Shown piece after piece: positions 19,879 through 28,810 of a DNA stretch of 64,000 bases. The translations under genes were made by a program, and so were the position numbers. Origin of the DNA: Brevibacillus fulvus (GTDB lineage Bacteria; Bacillota; Bacilli; Brevibacillales; Brevibacillaceae). Positions within the stretch are counted from its first letter, which is position 1, and the number at the start of each line of letters is the position of its first letter. The stretch is taken from positions 62,001 to 126,000 of the forward strand of contig NZ_JAFBEB010000009.1 of NCBI RefSeq assembly GCF_016908525.1, written 5' to 3'. The notes under the pieces were generated by a model. It searched no databases, was not told where the DNA came from, and saw only the letters and a program-made list of their open reading frames with translations.

Positions 19879-20799
19879 CTATTGGTTGACTTTTTGCTCG
19901 ACGCTGCCCTTCAGCGACTGGACGCATAGATAGCAAAGCACTCCGAACAGACAGGTGATCACGGCCGAATGAAACATCGTTGCATAAAGAACAAGATGCG
20001 ATTTGACGACCCAACCGCCGCTCAACACCTGAACGATAATCAACGAGAAAGCAAAAATGGCGGCGCGGTAAATGTCTCTTCGCTGTTCTTTCAAATAACG
20101 GACCGCATAAATCAGCAGAATGGTGATCAACACAAACAACAGCGCAGCGCCGAGGCGATGCACAAACTGAATGCCGGTTTGACCGGACAATTCCGGGATC
20201 AATTTCCCTTGACAGAGCGGCCAATCGGAACATCCCATGCTGGAACCGGTATGCCGCACATACGCGCCCAGGTAAACCACTCCATAGGCAAAGACCGTGA
20301 CAAACCAAATATAATTGCGAAAACCGCCGGGCACTTTCCCCTTGATCACTCCGCTGATTTTCTCCCGTTGCAAAACAAACAACGTCAGCAGGAAGACGCC
20401 GGAATAAGCCAGCAAGGAAAACCCGAAATGAAGCGCCAACACCGGATCGGATTGCGGCCATATGACAGCCGATGCCCCTAGCATCGATTCCAATACAATA
20501 AAAAAGATACCAAAGCACGCCAAAGCGCGAACTTCTTTATTCCCCCGATAACGGAGCCAAGCCATTATCGAAAAGACTATCACGACAATACCCGCTAAAC
20601 CGGTAACCATCCGGTGCGTATATTCAATGATCGATTGCAAGGTATATTCCGGTACCCATTTGCCGTTGCAAAGCGGCCAATCGTTTCCGCAACCTAAGCC
20701 GGAATTGGTTTTGGTCACCAGGGAGCCGGCAATCATCGTCAAAAACATGACGACGGTTGCTGCAATTGCTGCATATTTTATGATTCGATCCTTTGTCAT
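19879..20799 (-). CDS. ctaA: Heme A synthase CtaA
   Basis: Oxidises the C8 methyl of heme O to the formyl group of heme A for the aa3-type oxidase. About 306 residues with eight predicted membrane helices. Both cysteine pairs known from Bacillus CtaA are present: GLGCGNDWPLC near the N-terminus and MGCSDWPLC in the second half. Heme-ligating histidines are visible in EYTHRMVT and FVHRLGA. The start is uncertain: ATG at 20799 has GAGAGGTGG 11 bases upstream, but a TTG at 20808 and an in-frame extension to 20838 exist. It lies downstream of ctaB, separated by the ctaB terminator hairpin. Confidence 0.95.
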   Translation of the reverse strand: MTKDRIIKYAAIAATVVMFLTMIAGSLVTKTNSGLGCGNDWPLCNGKWVPEYTLQSIIEYTHRMVTGLAGIVVIVFSIMAWLRYRGNKEVRALACFGIFFIVLESMLGASAVIWPQSDPVLALHFGFSLLAYSGVFLLTLFVLQREKISGVIKGKVPGGFRNYIWFVTVFAYGVVYLGAYVRHTGSSMGCSDWPLCQGKLIPELSGQTGIQFVHRLGAALLFVLITILLIYAVRYLKEQRRDIYRAAIFAFSLIIVQVLSGGWVVKSHLVLYATMFHSAVITCLFGVLCYLCVQSLKGSVEQKVNQ

Positions 20800-20903
20800 C
20801 TCAATCAAGTCCACCTCTCTCTTCCCGCAGTCCGACAAATTTCGCCGCTAACGGCGGGAACTGGCTAGGTTCTGTTTACGACCCCCTATATAAAAATATA
20901 GAA

Positions 20904-20928
20904 ACATCTCTTGCGGCGCAAGAGATGT
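20904..20928 (-). terminator. Hairpin terminator after ctaB
   Basis: A perfect 11-pair inverted repeat (ACATCTCTTGC / GCAAGAGATGT, three-base loop) lies 27 bases after the ctaB stop. On the minus strand it is followed by an A/T-rich run (TTCTATATTTTTATAT), not a pure T tract, so termination may be partial and ctaA may receive some read-through. Confidence 0.65.
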
Positions 20929-20955
20929 TGGAGTGGCAAATTTGATCGTTTTATG

Positions 20956-21885
20956 TCAGTTAAAGACGGCACTGATCACCATCGCCAGACACATCAGCAT
21001 CAAATACAGAATGGAATAGCTAAACAGTTTTCTGGCCCACTTCAGTTCGTCTTTGACCGAGAACCCTTGGAACAGCAGAACCAAATAGATTAACCCCAAA
21101 ATCGTCATAGAAACAAGATAAATGTAGTTGACGTTTCCATGGAAAAAGAGCAACAGCGAAGCCGGTACCAAAGCCGCGCCCCACAGAAACATCTGTCTTT
21201 TGGTCTCAGCGAATCCTTTGACGACCGGCAGCATCGGAATACCGCCCGCGCGATAATCTTCCACCTTCAGCATAGCCAAAGCCAAGAAATGGGGGGGCTG
21301 CCAGAGAAACAGGATCAGGAACAGAAGCCAGGCACCCATATCCATCGATTGCGTTACCGCGACCCAGCCAATCACCGGAGGGGCTGCTCCCGAAATCCCG
21401 CCGACTACGGTATTCAGCGAACTAACCCGTTTCATCGGCGTATAAATCAGTACATAAAAAACATGCCCGATCAATCCCCAAACGGCAGCCAACGGATTTA
21501 CCAGCATAAATAAAATAACCAAGCCGGCCAGCAACAGAACGATTCCGATTGCCAAAGCATTGCGGGGATGAATTCGTCCGGCCGCAATCCCGCGGTTGCG
21601 CGTCCGTTTCATCTTCAAATCCAATTCACGATCGTAATAATTGTTCAAGGCAGCCCCTGAAGCGATTACCAGGGCTGTCCCCACCAGCGTATAGAGCAGA
21701 ATCGTCCAATCTGGCGAACCGGCTGAAGCCAACCAAAACCCGGCAAAGGTCGTCATCAAATTGGATATGGTAATGCCCGGTTTGGTTAAATGGAGATAAT
21801 CACTCCATGTCGCCGGTTGAACCGTCTGATGCTCTATGGCAGAGTCCGACTCGATCGTCTCATGATACGTCACTTGTTGGTCCAA
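20956..21885 (-). CDS. ctaB: Protoheme IX farnesyltransferase CtaB
   Basis: UbiA-family prenyltransferase that joins farnesyl diphosphate to heme B to make heme O, the step before CtaA. 309 residues with about nine membrane segments. The first Asp-rich motif is NNYYDRELD with the following KMKRTRNR, typical of CtaB/CyoE; the second is in KVEDYRAGGIPMLP. The start is TTG at 21885, supported by AGGAGGTAAGG eight bases before it. A good sigma-A promoter lies upstream and a hairpin downstream, so it is its own transcription unit, apart from the ctaC-F genes. Confidence 0.97.
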   Translation of the reverse strand: MDQQVTYHETIESDSAIEHQTVQPATWSDYLHLTKPGITISNLMTTFAGFWLASAGSPDWTILLYTLVGTALVIASGAALNNYYDRELDLKMKRTRNRGIAAGRIHPRNALAIGIVLLLAGLVILFMLVNPLAAVWGLIGHVFYVLIYTPMKRVSSLNTVVGGISGAAPPVIGWVAVTQSMDMGAWLLFLILFLWQPPHFLALAMLKVEDYRAGGIPMLPVVKGFAETKRQMFLWGAALVPASLLLFFHGNVNYIYLVSMTILGLIYLVLLFQGFSVKDELKWARKLFSYSILYLMLMCLAMVISAVFN

Positions 21886-21970
21886 AACCTTACCTCCTGT
21901 TCATTGGAGCTATAATTCTTCAACACTCGCACTCACCTATGCGATAACCTGTCTATCATGCCTAAATCAC

Positions 21971-22000
21971 ATTGTAACGAATTCAGCAAAGGCGAGTCAA
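21971..22000 (-). promoter_or_regulatory. Sigma-A promoter of ctaB
   Basis: On the minus strand TTGACT, an 18-base spacer and TACAAT, 86 bases upstream of the ctaB start codon. Further upstream (about 22062-22096) is an eight-pair inverted repeat, TCAACAAG / CTTGTTGA, of unknown role. Confidence 0.7.
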
Positions 22001-22145
22001 CTTGATTACATTGTTACTTTATCAGAAGCAGACCCCTCATAACGCAATGATTCTTGACAATATTTCAACAAGAACTGCGATCGTCCGCGCCTTGTTGAAT
22101 GCTTTTGTTGCGGGGCCGCTGCGATCTATTCGGCATTCGACCCCC

Positions 22146-22177
22146 CAAAAAAAAGGACCGCTTTGCCGAGCGGTCCT
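22146..22177 (-). terminator. Intrinsic terminator after ctaM
   Basis: Stem AGGACCGCT / AGCGGTCCT with a short loop and eight T on the minus strand; the first arm begins inside the ctaM stop codon. Confidence 0.92.
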
Positions 22178-22634
22178 ACCAACCAAATATGACCCTTAGG
22201 ACACCCGTGGTTGTCCCTCCCGGGTAGATCACATACAACAGGACATAAACAGTAACTCCGGTGACAGCCGTCGCCAGCCAAATCACAGAAGTCCACGGTC
22301 CAATCCGGCGATGTTTCGCAAATTGCTGTTTATAGGCGCGATACAGCGTGACCAACCCCATAATTCCCCCGACAGTCGCCAGGATAATATGGAAAACCAA
22401 AAAGGCTTGATAGATGTGCTTGATATCCTCCGGACCGCCAAACATCGTATTCCCGATGAAAGCGGTGCGGGATACATAGGTGAGAAAAAACAAGGTAGCA
22501 AAAACGGAGCCGATGATCATTGTTTTTTTATGTGCTTCCCGTTTTCCCTGTTTGATCTGATACCAGCCGATCGCGATAAAAATGGCGCTTAAAACGATAA
22601 AAGAAGTACTAATGGTTGGTACAATCGTATACAT
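22176..22634 (-). CDS. ctaM: Cytochrome aa3/caa3 oxidase maturation factor CtaM (DUF420)
   Basis: 152-residue membrane protein with four predicted helices and conserved histidines (KREAHKK, IKHIYQAFLVFH, AKHRR), matching the DUF420 family (Bacillus YozB, Staphylococcus CtaM). In Staphylococcus CtaM is needed to mature the heme A oxidase; that role is taken from the family, not from this sequence. It lies 25 bases after ctaG on the same strand and ends in a strong terminator, so ctaG-ctaM form the tail of the oxidase cluster. Confidence 0.88.
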   Translation of the reverse strand: MYTIVPTISTSFIVLSAIFIAIGWYQIKQGKREAHKKTMIIGSVFATLFFLTYVSRTAFIGNTMFGGPEDIKHIYQAFLVFHIILATVGGIMGLVTLYRAYKQQFAKHRRIGPWTSVIWLATAVTGVTVYVLLYVIYPGGTTTGVLRVIFGW

Positions 22635-22659
22635 GCAAAATCCTTCCTCCTAGCCTAAC

Positions 22660-23547
22660 CTACACTCGTCCTTTATTTTCAATTGCCGGAGTTAGGATGT
22701 TGATTGACTCTTGAGAGGCCTGGTCAAGTTCTGGAATGTCGGTTCCCTTCTCCTTGTTATACCATTTGTAGAAGGTATATGCTAAAACGCTGCCATAAAC
22801 GATTTCCTGGACTGTTTTCATGATAATCCCGCCAAGCCGTTGGTCATCAAAGGCGGCCAACATCGAGAAGACTTGCGGTACGTTGCTGTACGTCTCGTAA
22901 ATAAGATGATCAGCAAAAATAATCAACGCGCAGGCAGGCGTAATCAAAACGCCGTTTCCAAAGATATAGGCCAGTTTGCGCAGATCAGACATCTGCTGTT
23001 CTTCGGCGATCGGGCTGATAATCGGCCACCACATTTGAAACGCGGTAATCACCAATACAATGTGATACACCGTCATAAACCAGTGGGCTTCCATAGCCGC
23101 ATCAAAGATAAACGGCATATGGTAAAAGGAAAACAAAACATTGAAGGTAAACAACGCAATCAATGGTCTGGTCATAAACGACCAAATATTGTCGACCACT
23201 TTATTTTGCAGCAAGCTGCGAAGCAGCCAGTCCGGTGTCCCCACCAGGATCAGCAGCGGCATCGTAAAATACAGCAAGGCTTGCTGCAGCATATGTGCAC
23301 TAAACAAAAAGTGGTGCCCATAATAACTGATGGGACTGCCCTCTGCAAGATAAAACACCAATAGTCCTATTAAAAAAGCCGCCTTCTTCTTTCCGCTGAC
23401 GGGAGCAGAATGGGCAAACTGTTTTCTCCACGATCCAACAACTGCTAAATAAAGAACCGCTATCAAAATCGCAATCAACATAATTTCAGGACTCCACAGC
23501 TCGGTAAAAGAAGGAGCAGCGAGATGTCCCCCATGGTTGTCGTGCAT
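22660..23547 (-). CDS. ctaG: Cytochrome c oxidase assembly factor CtaG (caa3 type)
   Basis: 295-residue polytopic membrane protein of the caa3_CtaG family, which is needed for forming active caa3 oxidase, probably through copper delivery. About seven hydrophobic segments. Histidine and methionine clusters suit metal handling: YYGHHFLFSAHMLQQ near residue 80 and SFYHMPFIFDAAMEAHW near residue 130. It follows the ctaF terminator, so it depends on read-through or on a weak promoter in the 100-base gap; a TTGGTT/TAGTAG pair with 17 bases between is the best I see. It is unrelated to the proteobacterial CtaG/Cox11 family. Confidence 0.93.
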   Translation of the reverse strand: MHDNHGGHLAAPSFTELWSPEIMLIAILIAVLYLAVVGSWRKQFAHSAPVSGKKKAAFLIGLLVFYLAEGSPISYYGHHFLFSAHMLQQALLYFTMPLLILVGTPDWLLRSLLQNKVVDNIWSFMTRPLIALFTFNVLFSFYHMPFIFDAAMEAHWFMTVYHIVLVITAFQMWWPIISPIAEEQQMSDLRKLAYIFGNGVLITPACALIIFADHLIYETYSNVPQVFSMLAAFDDQRLGGIIMKTVQEIVYGSVLAYTFYKWYNKEKGTDIPELDQASQESINILTPAIENKGRV

Positions 23548-23654
23548 GTACGTTTCCTCCTCTCTATCGAGAAAGAGCAGATTTTTCGTTCCTACTACAA
23601 CCTAGCGACAAACAAACCAACGTTTTTACATTACAGATCAAATGGTCAAATTTC

Positions 23655-23684
23655 TTAAAAAAAGGGGGCAGTTACGCCCCCCTG
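23655..23684 (-). terminator. Intrinsic terminator between ctaF and ctaG
   Basis: GGGGGC / GCCCCC stem with a six-base loop and seven T on the minus strand, just after the ctaF stop. It probably attenuates the assembly genes ctaG and ctaM relative to the structural subunits. Confidence 0.88.
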
Positions 23685-23689
23685 TTTTA

Positions 23690-24007
23690 TTACCAAAGCC
23701 AATAAACAAACGTAAAGACTGTTGCGGCAACAACAACAACACCCATGAGAATTCCGATACGCGGAAATTCATGCCCTTTTTGATCCAAATGCATCCAGAC
23801 AAAAAGCTGGAATGCCGCTTGCACGATTGCCAACAAAATAATAAATGGAACGGTAAAGCCAATTGGAATGACTTCATACCCGACCGCGATAAACGCAAGT
23901 GCTGTTAACACGATGGAAACAATAAATGTGACCAAATGCGCTTTTGCACCAGATTTCTTGACTTTCGGGGTACGATGCGTCGATTCATTGGATACATGTG
24001 CTGACAT
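23690..24007 (-). CDS. ctaF: Cytochrome c oxidase subunit IV CtaF
   Basis: 105-residue small subunit of the caa3 oxidase (COX4_pro family) with three membrane helices at about residues 24-46, 50-70 and 80-104. The signature LFVWMHLDQKGH lies between helices two and three. It follows ctaE by three bases, so expression is coupled, and precedes a strong terminator. Not catalytic; it stabilises the complex by family knowledge. Confidence 0.93.
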   Translation of the reverse strand: MSAHVSNESTHRTPKVKKSGAKAHLVTFIVSIVLTALAFIAVGYEVIPIGFTVPFIILLAIVQAAFQLFVWMHLDQKGHEFPRIGILMGVVVVAATVFTFVYWLW

Positions 24008-24010
24008 TGG

Positions 24011-24640
24011 TTACCCCACCTTTCCGCCAACGATGCTCATGAGATAAACAACCGTGAAGATGAAGACCCAAACCAGGTCAACAAAGTGCCAGTACAAGCT
24101 GAACACATAGAACTTCGGAGCTGTTACAACCGTCAGTCCTTTTTTAATCGCCTGCAATTGCAAGGTGATCAACCAGAGAACCCCGAACAGCACGTGGCCT
24201 CCGTGGAAACCAACCAAGGTATAGAAAGCGGACCCGAATGCGCTGCTGGACATTTTATGTCCTTCGGCAACATAGTGACTGAACTCGTAAATCTCCAATG
24301 CCAGGAAGGCAATCCCCAAAATAGCGGTAATCGTCAACCATACTTGCATCTTCTTCAGGTTGTGTTGGTGCATGGCCAAAACGGACATCACGCTTGTCAT
24401 ACTGCTGACCAACAGGATCACCGTAGCAGCTGCGGTCAGCGGCAGTTCGAACAATTCGTGTCCGGTAGGACCGCCGTTTGTTTGATTGCGCAGCGCGATA
24501 AACGTAGCGAACAAAGTACCGAACAGGATCGTTTCACCGCCAAGGAACAACCAAAAACCCAATACTTTATTTTTTCCCTCAAGGGTGGCTTTTTCCGGTT
24601 CATCAGGCAGAACCGAATTTACGGTATGATCAGCGCTCAT
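24011..24640 (-). CDS. ctaE: Cytochrome c oxidase subunit III CtaE
   Basis: 209-residue subunit III with five membrane helices, the short form typical of Bacillales caa3 enzymes that lack the first two mitochondrial helices. Signature stretches include FLGGETILFGTLFATF and GFHGGHVLFGV. Its ATG overlaps the ctaD stop by one base (TAATG), so translation is coupled. It forms the proton-entry side support of subunit I. Confidence 0.96.
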   Translation of the reverse strand: MSADHTVNSVLPDEPEKATLEGKNKVLGFWLFLGGETILFGTLFATFIALRNQTNGGPTGHELFELPLTAAATVILLVSSMTSVMSVLAMHQHNLKKMQVWLTITAILGIAFLALEIYEFSHYVAEGHKMSSSAFGSAFYTLVGFHGGHVLFGVLWLITLQLQAIKKGLTVVTAPKFYVFSLYWHFVDLVWVFIFTVVYLMSIVGGKVG

Positions 24641-26481
24641 TAAGCCTTAACCCCCTTCTCTTCAATCTCATCGGGTTCAATATGATAACCGTGGTCGTCT
24701 TTCAACGAGCGCATCAGCATACATGCAAAAGCAATGAGAATCCCGATTACAGAGAATACATGATGTTCGAAAATAAAGCCGTATCCGGCAATAAACAAGC
24801 CAATTGACATCAGGAACGGCAAGAACGAAGGCGACGGCATATGGATCGAACCAAGCGGTTCTGCCGGAGTCATGCCTTTATTGCCCGCCATTTTCTCAAC
24901 CCACAATGCGTCAAGACCGCGAACCAGTGGGGTTTGTGCAAAGTTATACTCAGGCGCAGGCGACGGGATAGCCCATTCCAAAGTACGTGCATCCCACGGA
25001 TCGGCAGGAGCTTGCTTTTTGCTGCGTGCTGCAACAACTACGTTTGCCAGGAACAAAATCGTACCGATCGTCATGCCGATCGCACCGATCGAACTGATAA
25101 AGTTACCCAAATCAAGGTCTTGGTTTTTCAAGTAAGTGAATACGCGGCGAGGCATACCCATCAAACCAAGGAAGTGCTGCGGGAAGAACGTCAAATGGAA
25201 TCCGATAAAGAAAGTCCAGAAGTTCCATTTTCCTAATTTTTCGTTCAACATTTTCCCAAACATTTTTGGCCACCAGTAGTACAAACCGGAGAACAAGCCA
25301 AACACCAAACCACCGACGATTACATAGTGGAAGTGGGCTACTACGAAATAACTGTCATGGTACTGATAGTCAGCTGCTGGCAAAGCCAACATAACCCCGG
25401 TCATCCCACCGATCGTAAAGGTCGGGATAAAACCGACTGCAAACAGGTTAGCAGTCGTGAAGCGAATTTGACCGCCCCACATTGTAAACAGCCAGTTGAA
25501 GATTTTAATACCTGTTGGAACAGCAATCAACATAGTTGCAATCCCGAACAACGTATTCGCAATTGGACCGAGACCTGTTGTGAACATATGGTGAGCCCAA
25601 ACCATGAAGCCCAGGAAACCGATCATCACAGTCGCGAATACCATGGAACTGTATCCGAACAAGCGTTTTTTCGAGAACGTGCTGACAACTTCGGAGATAA
25701 CACCGAATGCCGGCAAAATCAGGATATATACTTCGGGGTGACCGAAGATCCAGAAAATGTGTTCCCAGATCACAACGTTACCGCCTGCATCTGGATTAAA
25801 GAAGTTTGCGCCGAACAAACGTTCAAACATCAGCAAAACCAACCCAACGGTAATCGCCGGGAAAGCAAACAGAATCAAACCGGAAGTAACAAATGCGGAC
25901 CAGGTGAACATTGGCAAGCGCATAAAAGTCATACCAGGTGCACGCATGTTAATAACGGTAACCAGGAAGTTGATACCCCCGATTAATGTACCGAGACCGG
26001 CAATTTGCAGCCCCAACACGTAGAAGTCTACCCCAATGCCGCTATATTGTTTCAGAGCGAGCGTGGTGTAAGATGTCCATCCGGCATCAGGCGCTCCACC
26101 TAAAAACCAGCTGGTGTTCAAGAGAACTCCACCGAAAAAGAACAGCCAGAATCCCAATGCGTTAACAAATGGGAAGGCAACGTCGCGTGCCCCAATTTGC
26201 AAAGGAACAATCGCATTCATCAAGGCAAAAATAACTGGCATGACGGCCAAGAAAATCATGGTCGTTCCGTGCATGGTGATCAACTCGTTAAATGTTGCTG
26301 CACCGACAAAATCCGCTTCAGGAACGATCAACTGGAGACGTATAAGCAGAGCTTCAAGACCGCCGATCAGGAAGAAAAATCCACCTGCAATCAGGTAAAG
26401 AATCCCGATCTTCTTATGGTCAACTGTGGTTAACCAATCCCACAGGCCCGATCTTTTATGAGAGTGTGCATGACCAGACAC
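24640..26481 (-). CDS. ctaD: Cytochrome c oxidase subunit I CtaD
   Basis: Catalytic heme-copper subunit of 613 residues. The low-spin heme ligand is seen in LITMHGTTMIF, the CuB/active-site helix in IFWIFGHPEVYILILPAFG, the second CuB histidines in WAHHMFTTG, and the heme a / a3 ligands in DSYFVVAHFHYVIVGG. The GHPEVY and YSSMVFATV segments are the family's standard D/K-channel landmarks. GTG at 26481 is the start, with AAGGAGGTAAAACT before it. It lies 46 bases after ctaC. With CtaC it reduces oxygen using electrons from cytochrome c and pumps protons. Confidence 0.98.
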   Translation of the reverse strand: MSGHAHSHKRSGLWDWLTTVDHKKIGILYLIAGGFFFLIGGLEALLIRLQLIVPEADFVGAATFNELITMHGTTMIFLAVMPVIFALMNAIVPLQIGARDVAFPFVNALGFWLFFFGGVLLNTSWFLGGAPDAGWTSYTTLALKQYSGIGVDFYVLGLQIAGLGTLIGGINFLVTVINMRAPGMTFMRLPMFTWSAFVTSGLILFAFPAITVGLVLLMFERLFGANFFNPDAGGNVVIWEHIFWIFGHPEVYILILPAFGVISEVVSTFSKKRLFGYSSMVFATVMIGFLGFMVWAHHMFTTGLGPIANTLFGIATMLIAVPTGIKIFNWLFTMWGGQIRFTTANLFAVGFIPTFTIGGMTGVMLALPAADYQYHDSYFVVAHFHYVIVGGLVFGLFSGLYYWWPKMFGKMLNEKLGKWNFWTFFIGFHLTFFPQHFLGLMGMPRRVFTYLKNQDLDLGNFISSIGAIGMTIGTILFLANVVVAARSKKQAPADPWDARTLEWAIPSPAPEYNFAQTPLVRGLDALWVEKMAGNKGMTPAEPLGSIHMPSPSFLPFLMSIGLFIAGYGFIFEHHVFSVIGILIAFACMLMRSLKDDHGYHIEPDEIEEKGVKA

Positions 26482-26527
26482 AGTTTTACCTCCTTTTTAA
26501 GGATGACTAAGTATAAAGCAAATCACA

Positions 26528-27544
26528 TTAAGGTTGGTACACTTTCAATGTGGACATGTAATCAACAAGCGCTTTGCGATCTTCAGGTTTCAGGTTGAGA
26601 TTAGGCATCAAGTTGCCTGGTTTTACCGCTTGCGGATCAGCCAACCATTTGTCGAGGTTTTCCGGATTGTTTTCCAGAATACCTGCTACGCGTTGACGAT
26701 CGGCAAAGTTGGTCAGGTTTGGCGCCAATTTTCCACCTTCAGCACCGATTGCGTGGCAACCGAGACAGCTTTTTTGGAAGATTTGTTGACCTTGTTGAGC
26801 AGAAGCGGTAGCCGGAGTGGATTCAGCCGATTTCATCGCAGTTGCCCACTCATCAAATTTTGCTGGTTCCAATGCATTTACTTTAAAGTCCATCAAAGCA
26901 TGGGATGCGCCGCAAAGCTCAGCACATTTTCCGTAGTAAATGCCAGGTTTTTCTGCTTGCAACCACATTTTGTTGGAGTCGCCAGGGTTGGTATCCATTT
27001 TACCGCCCAACGCCGGGATCCAGAAAGCGTGCATAACATCTGCGGAAGTAAGGTCAAATTGGATTTTCTTTCCGGTTGGAATATACAAGTCCTGAGCGGT
27101 AGAAATGCCGAGATCAGGATATTCAAATTCCCACCAGAATTGGTGTGCTGTTACTTTGACAACCAAAGCGTCCTTATTGGTGTATTCCTTCGAAAGGTCA
27201 AAGGCGATTGTTACCGTAGGAACCGCCATCACAATAAGCAACAAGAAAGGAATTACTGTCCATAAGATTTCAAGCTTATGATTTCCTTCTACCTGTTTTG
27301 GAATTCCGTCTTGTCCGGGACGTTTACGGTAACGAATAAGAACATAGGTAAAGATTAAGATTACTACTACAAAGACACCGATCATGATCAAAGCGCTAAG
27401 CTTCATCAATGAAAACTGCATCTCTGCTACTGGCCCTTGCGGGGTTAAGGCAGATAGGTTTTCTCTGCCGCAACCGGCGAGGAAGAGCGCCAACATACCA
27501 AACAAGAACAGTTGACGCCAAAGTTGCTGCCATCGACTCTTCAT
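26528..27544 (-). CDS. ctaC: Cytochrome c oxidase subunit II with fused cytochrome c, CtaC
   Basis: 338-residue lipoprotein: signal ending LFLAGC (Cys25), two membrane helices (about 45-70 and 92-115), the CuA cupredoxin domain, and a C-terminal class I cytochrome c domain. CuA ligands are visible: His in DVMHAFWIP, then GKCAELCGASHALM. Heme c attaches at CLGCH near residue 262, with an axial methionine probably in NLMPNL. The fused cytochrome makes this a caa3-type rather than a plain aa3 oxidase. It is the first gene of ctaC-D-E-F. Its promoter must be in the 426-base upstream gap, but I see no clear consensus there. Confidence 0.97.
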   Translation of the reverse strand: MKSRWQQLWRQLFLFGMLALFLAGCGRENLSALTPQGPVAEMQFSLMKLSALIMIGVFVVVILIFTYVLIRYRKRPGQDGIPKQVEGNHKLEILWTVIPFLLLIVMAVPTVTIAFDLSKEYTNKDALVVKVTAHQFWWEFEYPDLGISTAQDLYIPTGKKIQFDLTSADVMHAFWIPALGGKMDTNPGDSNKMWLQAEKPGIYYGKCAELCGASHALMDFKVNALEPAKFDEWATAMKSAESTPATASAQQGQQIFQKSCLGCHAIGAEGGKLAPNLTNFADRQRVAGILENNPENLDKWLADPQAVKPGNLMPNLNLKPEDRKALVDYMSTLKVYQP

Positions 27545-27970
27545 AACTTTTTTTACCCCTCTTTCCTTTCCATGTTGTAATAGTTCTAACTGCTGTACGC
27601 AACTAGAAATCTATTATTGCCCTTTTCTAATCCACAGATGGCCCCGGCTACTTACTTTCCATTCTATATGATAACCAAAGAAGAAAATAAATAGCAACCT
27701 TTCTATAGCGTGAATTAAAAAAGAGTAAGGGTCGACGCAAACCAGAATCCAAAAGAACAGCAAACTTTTGAATTCATTTGTTGCCTGACTAGCACTTTCA
27801 TTGTTTTCTTGCAATTAAAATCTTGGGGCCACAATAAAAATGTTAGCATAGATAGTATACATAAAATAACCAACGATTAATATGATAATTTGTTATAATT
27901 CTGTTACATTTCCGCCATATTTCCTTCGGATTTACACATTTTTTTCATCACTGCAAAAAGGAGGATTTCC
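27545..27970. other. A/T-rich divergent intergenic region upstream of ctaC and the SDR gene
   Basis: 426 bases without a supported gene. It carries the divergent promoters of ctaC (minus) and the dehydrogenase (plus). A 66-codon minus frame at 27614-27814 would need a TTG start without a ribosome binding site and is not accepted. The long leader in front of ctaC (over 200 bases to any plausible promoter) leaves room for a regulator such as ResD or CcpA, but no recognisable site was found. Confidence 0.6.
27891..27899 (+). promoter_or_regulatory. Extended -10 promoter element of the SDR gene
   Basis: TGTTATAAT, a TG-N-TATAAT extended -10 box, about 70 bases before the TTG start of the dehydrogenase. 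No good -35 hexamer is evident, as is common for extended -10 promoters. Confidence 0.55.
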
Positions 27971-28810
27971 TTGAAAAACAAAGTGGCAGTTATTACTGGT
28001 TCATCGAGCGGTTTCGGCTGTTTGACAAGCATTGCCCTGGCCAAGGCCGGCTATCATGTCTTCGCCACCATGCGCACGCTGGAGCGAAGCGGTCAACTGG
28101 CGGACACCGCACGAAAAGAAGGTGTCAGCGAACGCATCACTTGCATCCAGTTGGACGTGACCGAATTTTCCCGGATTCCCGCCGTGATCGAGCAAATCGT
28201 CAAACAAGCCGGGCAGATTGATCTGTTGGTCAACAACGCCGGCTACGCGGCAGGCGGGTTTGTGGAGGAACTTCCGTTGCCGGAATGGCAGCGGCAGTTT
28301 GCCACCAATGTATTTGGCGTTATCGCCGTTACGCAAGCTGTCTTGCCTCATATGCGGGCACGCAGGCAGGGCAGAATTATCAACGTCGGCAGCATCAGCG
28401 GCCGAATCGGCTTTCCCGGGCTCGCCCCCTACGCTGCCTCCAAGCATGCGCTCGAAGGATTCAGCGAATCGCTCCGTCTGGAAATGAAACCGTTCCAAAT
28501 CGAGGTGGTGCTGATTGAACCAGGCGCTTACCGCACAGCGATTTGGGACAAGGGTTTTCGGCAGTTGGCCGCTGTTCCCGATTCCCCTTACGCGACACTG
28601 CTCGGCCGCTTATTGGCAGAAGTGAAGCAAATCACCGGCGCTGCCCAAGACCCTTCCGAAGTGGTACAAGCCATCGTCAAGGCAGCAACCGTCGGACAGC
28701 CGAGATTCCGCTATCCCGTCGGCAAAGGTATCCGGATGTTGCTGCTGGCCAAAGCGCTGCTTCCCTGGAATTGGCTGGAGAAGCTGATCGCTAAACGGCT
28801 GAATCATTAA
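27971..28810 (+). CDS. Short-chain dehydrogenase/reductase (classical SDR)
   Basis: 279-residue NAD(P)-dependent oxidoreductase with a Rossmann fold. The cofactor motif is TGSSSGFG at residues 9-16, the structural NNAG is at about residue 91, the catalytic Ser is in VGSISG, and the catalytic Tyr-Lys pair is in YAASK. The PGAYRT stretch follows the active site as in the classical group. Start TTG at 27971 follows AAAAGGAGGATTTCC. It is a single plus-strand gene; its last 20 bases overlap the convergent exporter gene. The substrate is unknown. The family resemblance is to oxidoreductases annotated as retinol or steroid dehydrogenase-like, which carries little weight. Confidence 0.85.
   Translation: MKNKVAVITGSSSGFGCLTSIALAKAGYHVFATMRTLERSGQLADTARKEGVSERITCIQLDVTEFSRIPAVIEQIVKQAGQIDLLVNNAGYAAGGFVEELPLPEWQRQFATNVFGVIAVTQAVLPHMRARRQGRIINVGSISGRIGFPGLAPYAASKHALEGFSESLRLEMKPFQIEVVLIEPGAYRTAIWDKGFRQLAAVPDSPYATLLGRLLAEVKQITGAAQDPSEVVQAIVKAATVGQPRFRYPVGKGIRMLLLAKALLPWNWLEKLIAKRLNH

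Noticed and set aside
20904-20928. Perfect inverted repeat considered as a regulator operator for ctaA
   Set aside because: Its position just after the ctaB stop and the A/T-rich run after it fit a terminator better.
22002-22199. 65-codon plus-strand frame between ctaB and ctaM
   Set aside because: It crosses the ctaM terminator hairpin and has no ribosome binding site or recognisable product.
27614-27814. 66-codon minus-strand frame upstream of ctaC with a hydrophobic stretch
   Set aside because: It would begin with TTG without a ribosome binding site, shows no family match, and lies in A/T-rich promoter DNA.
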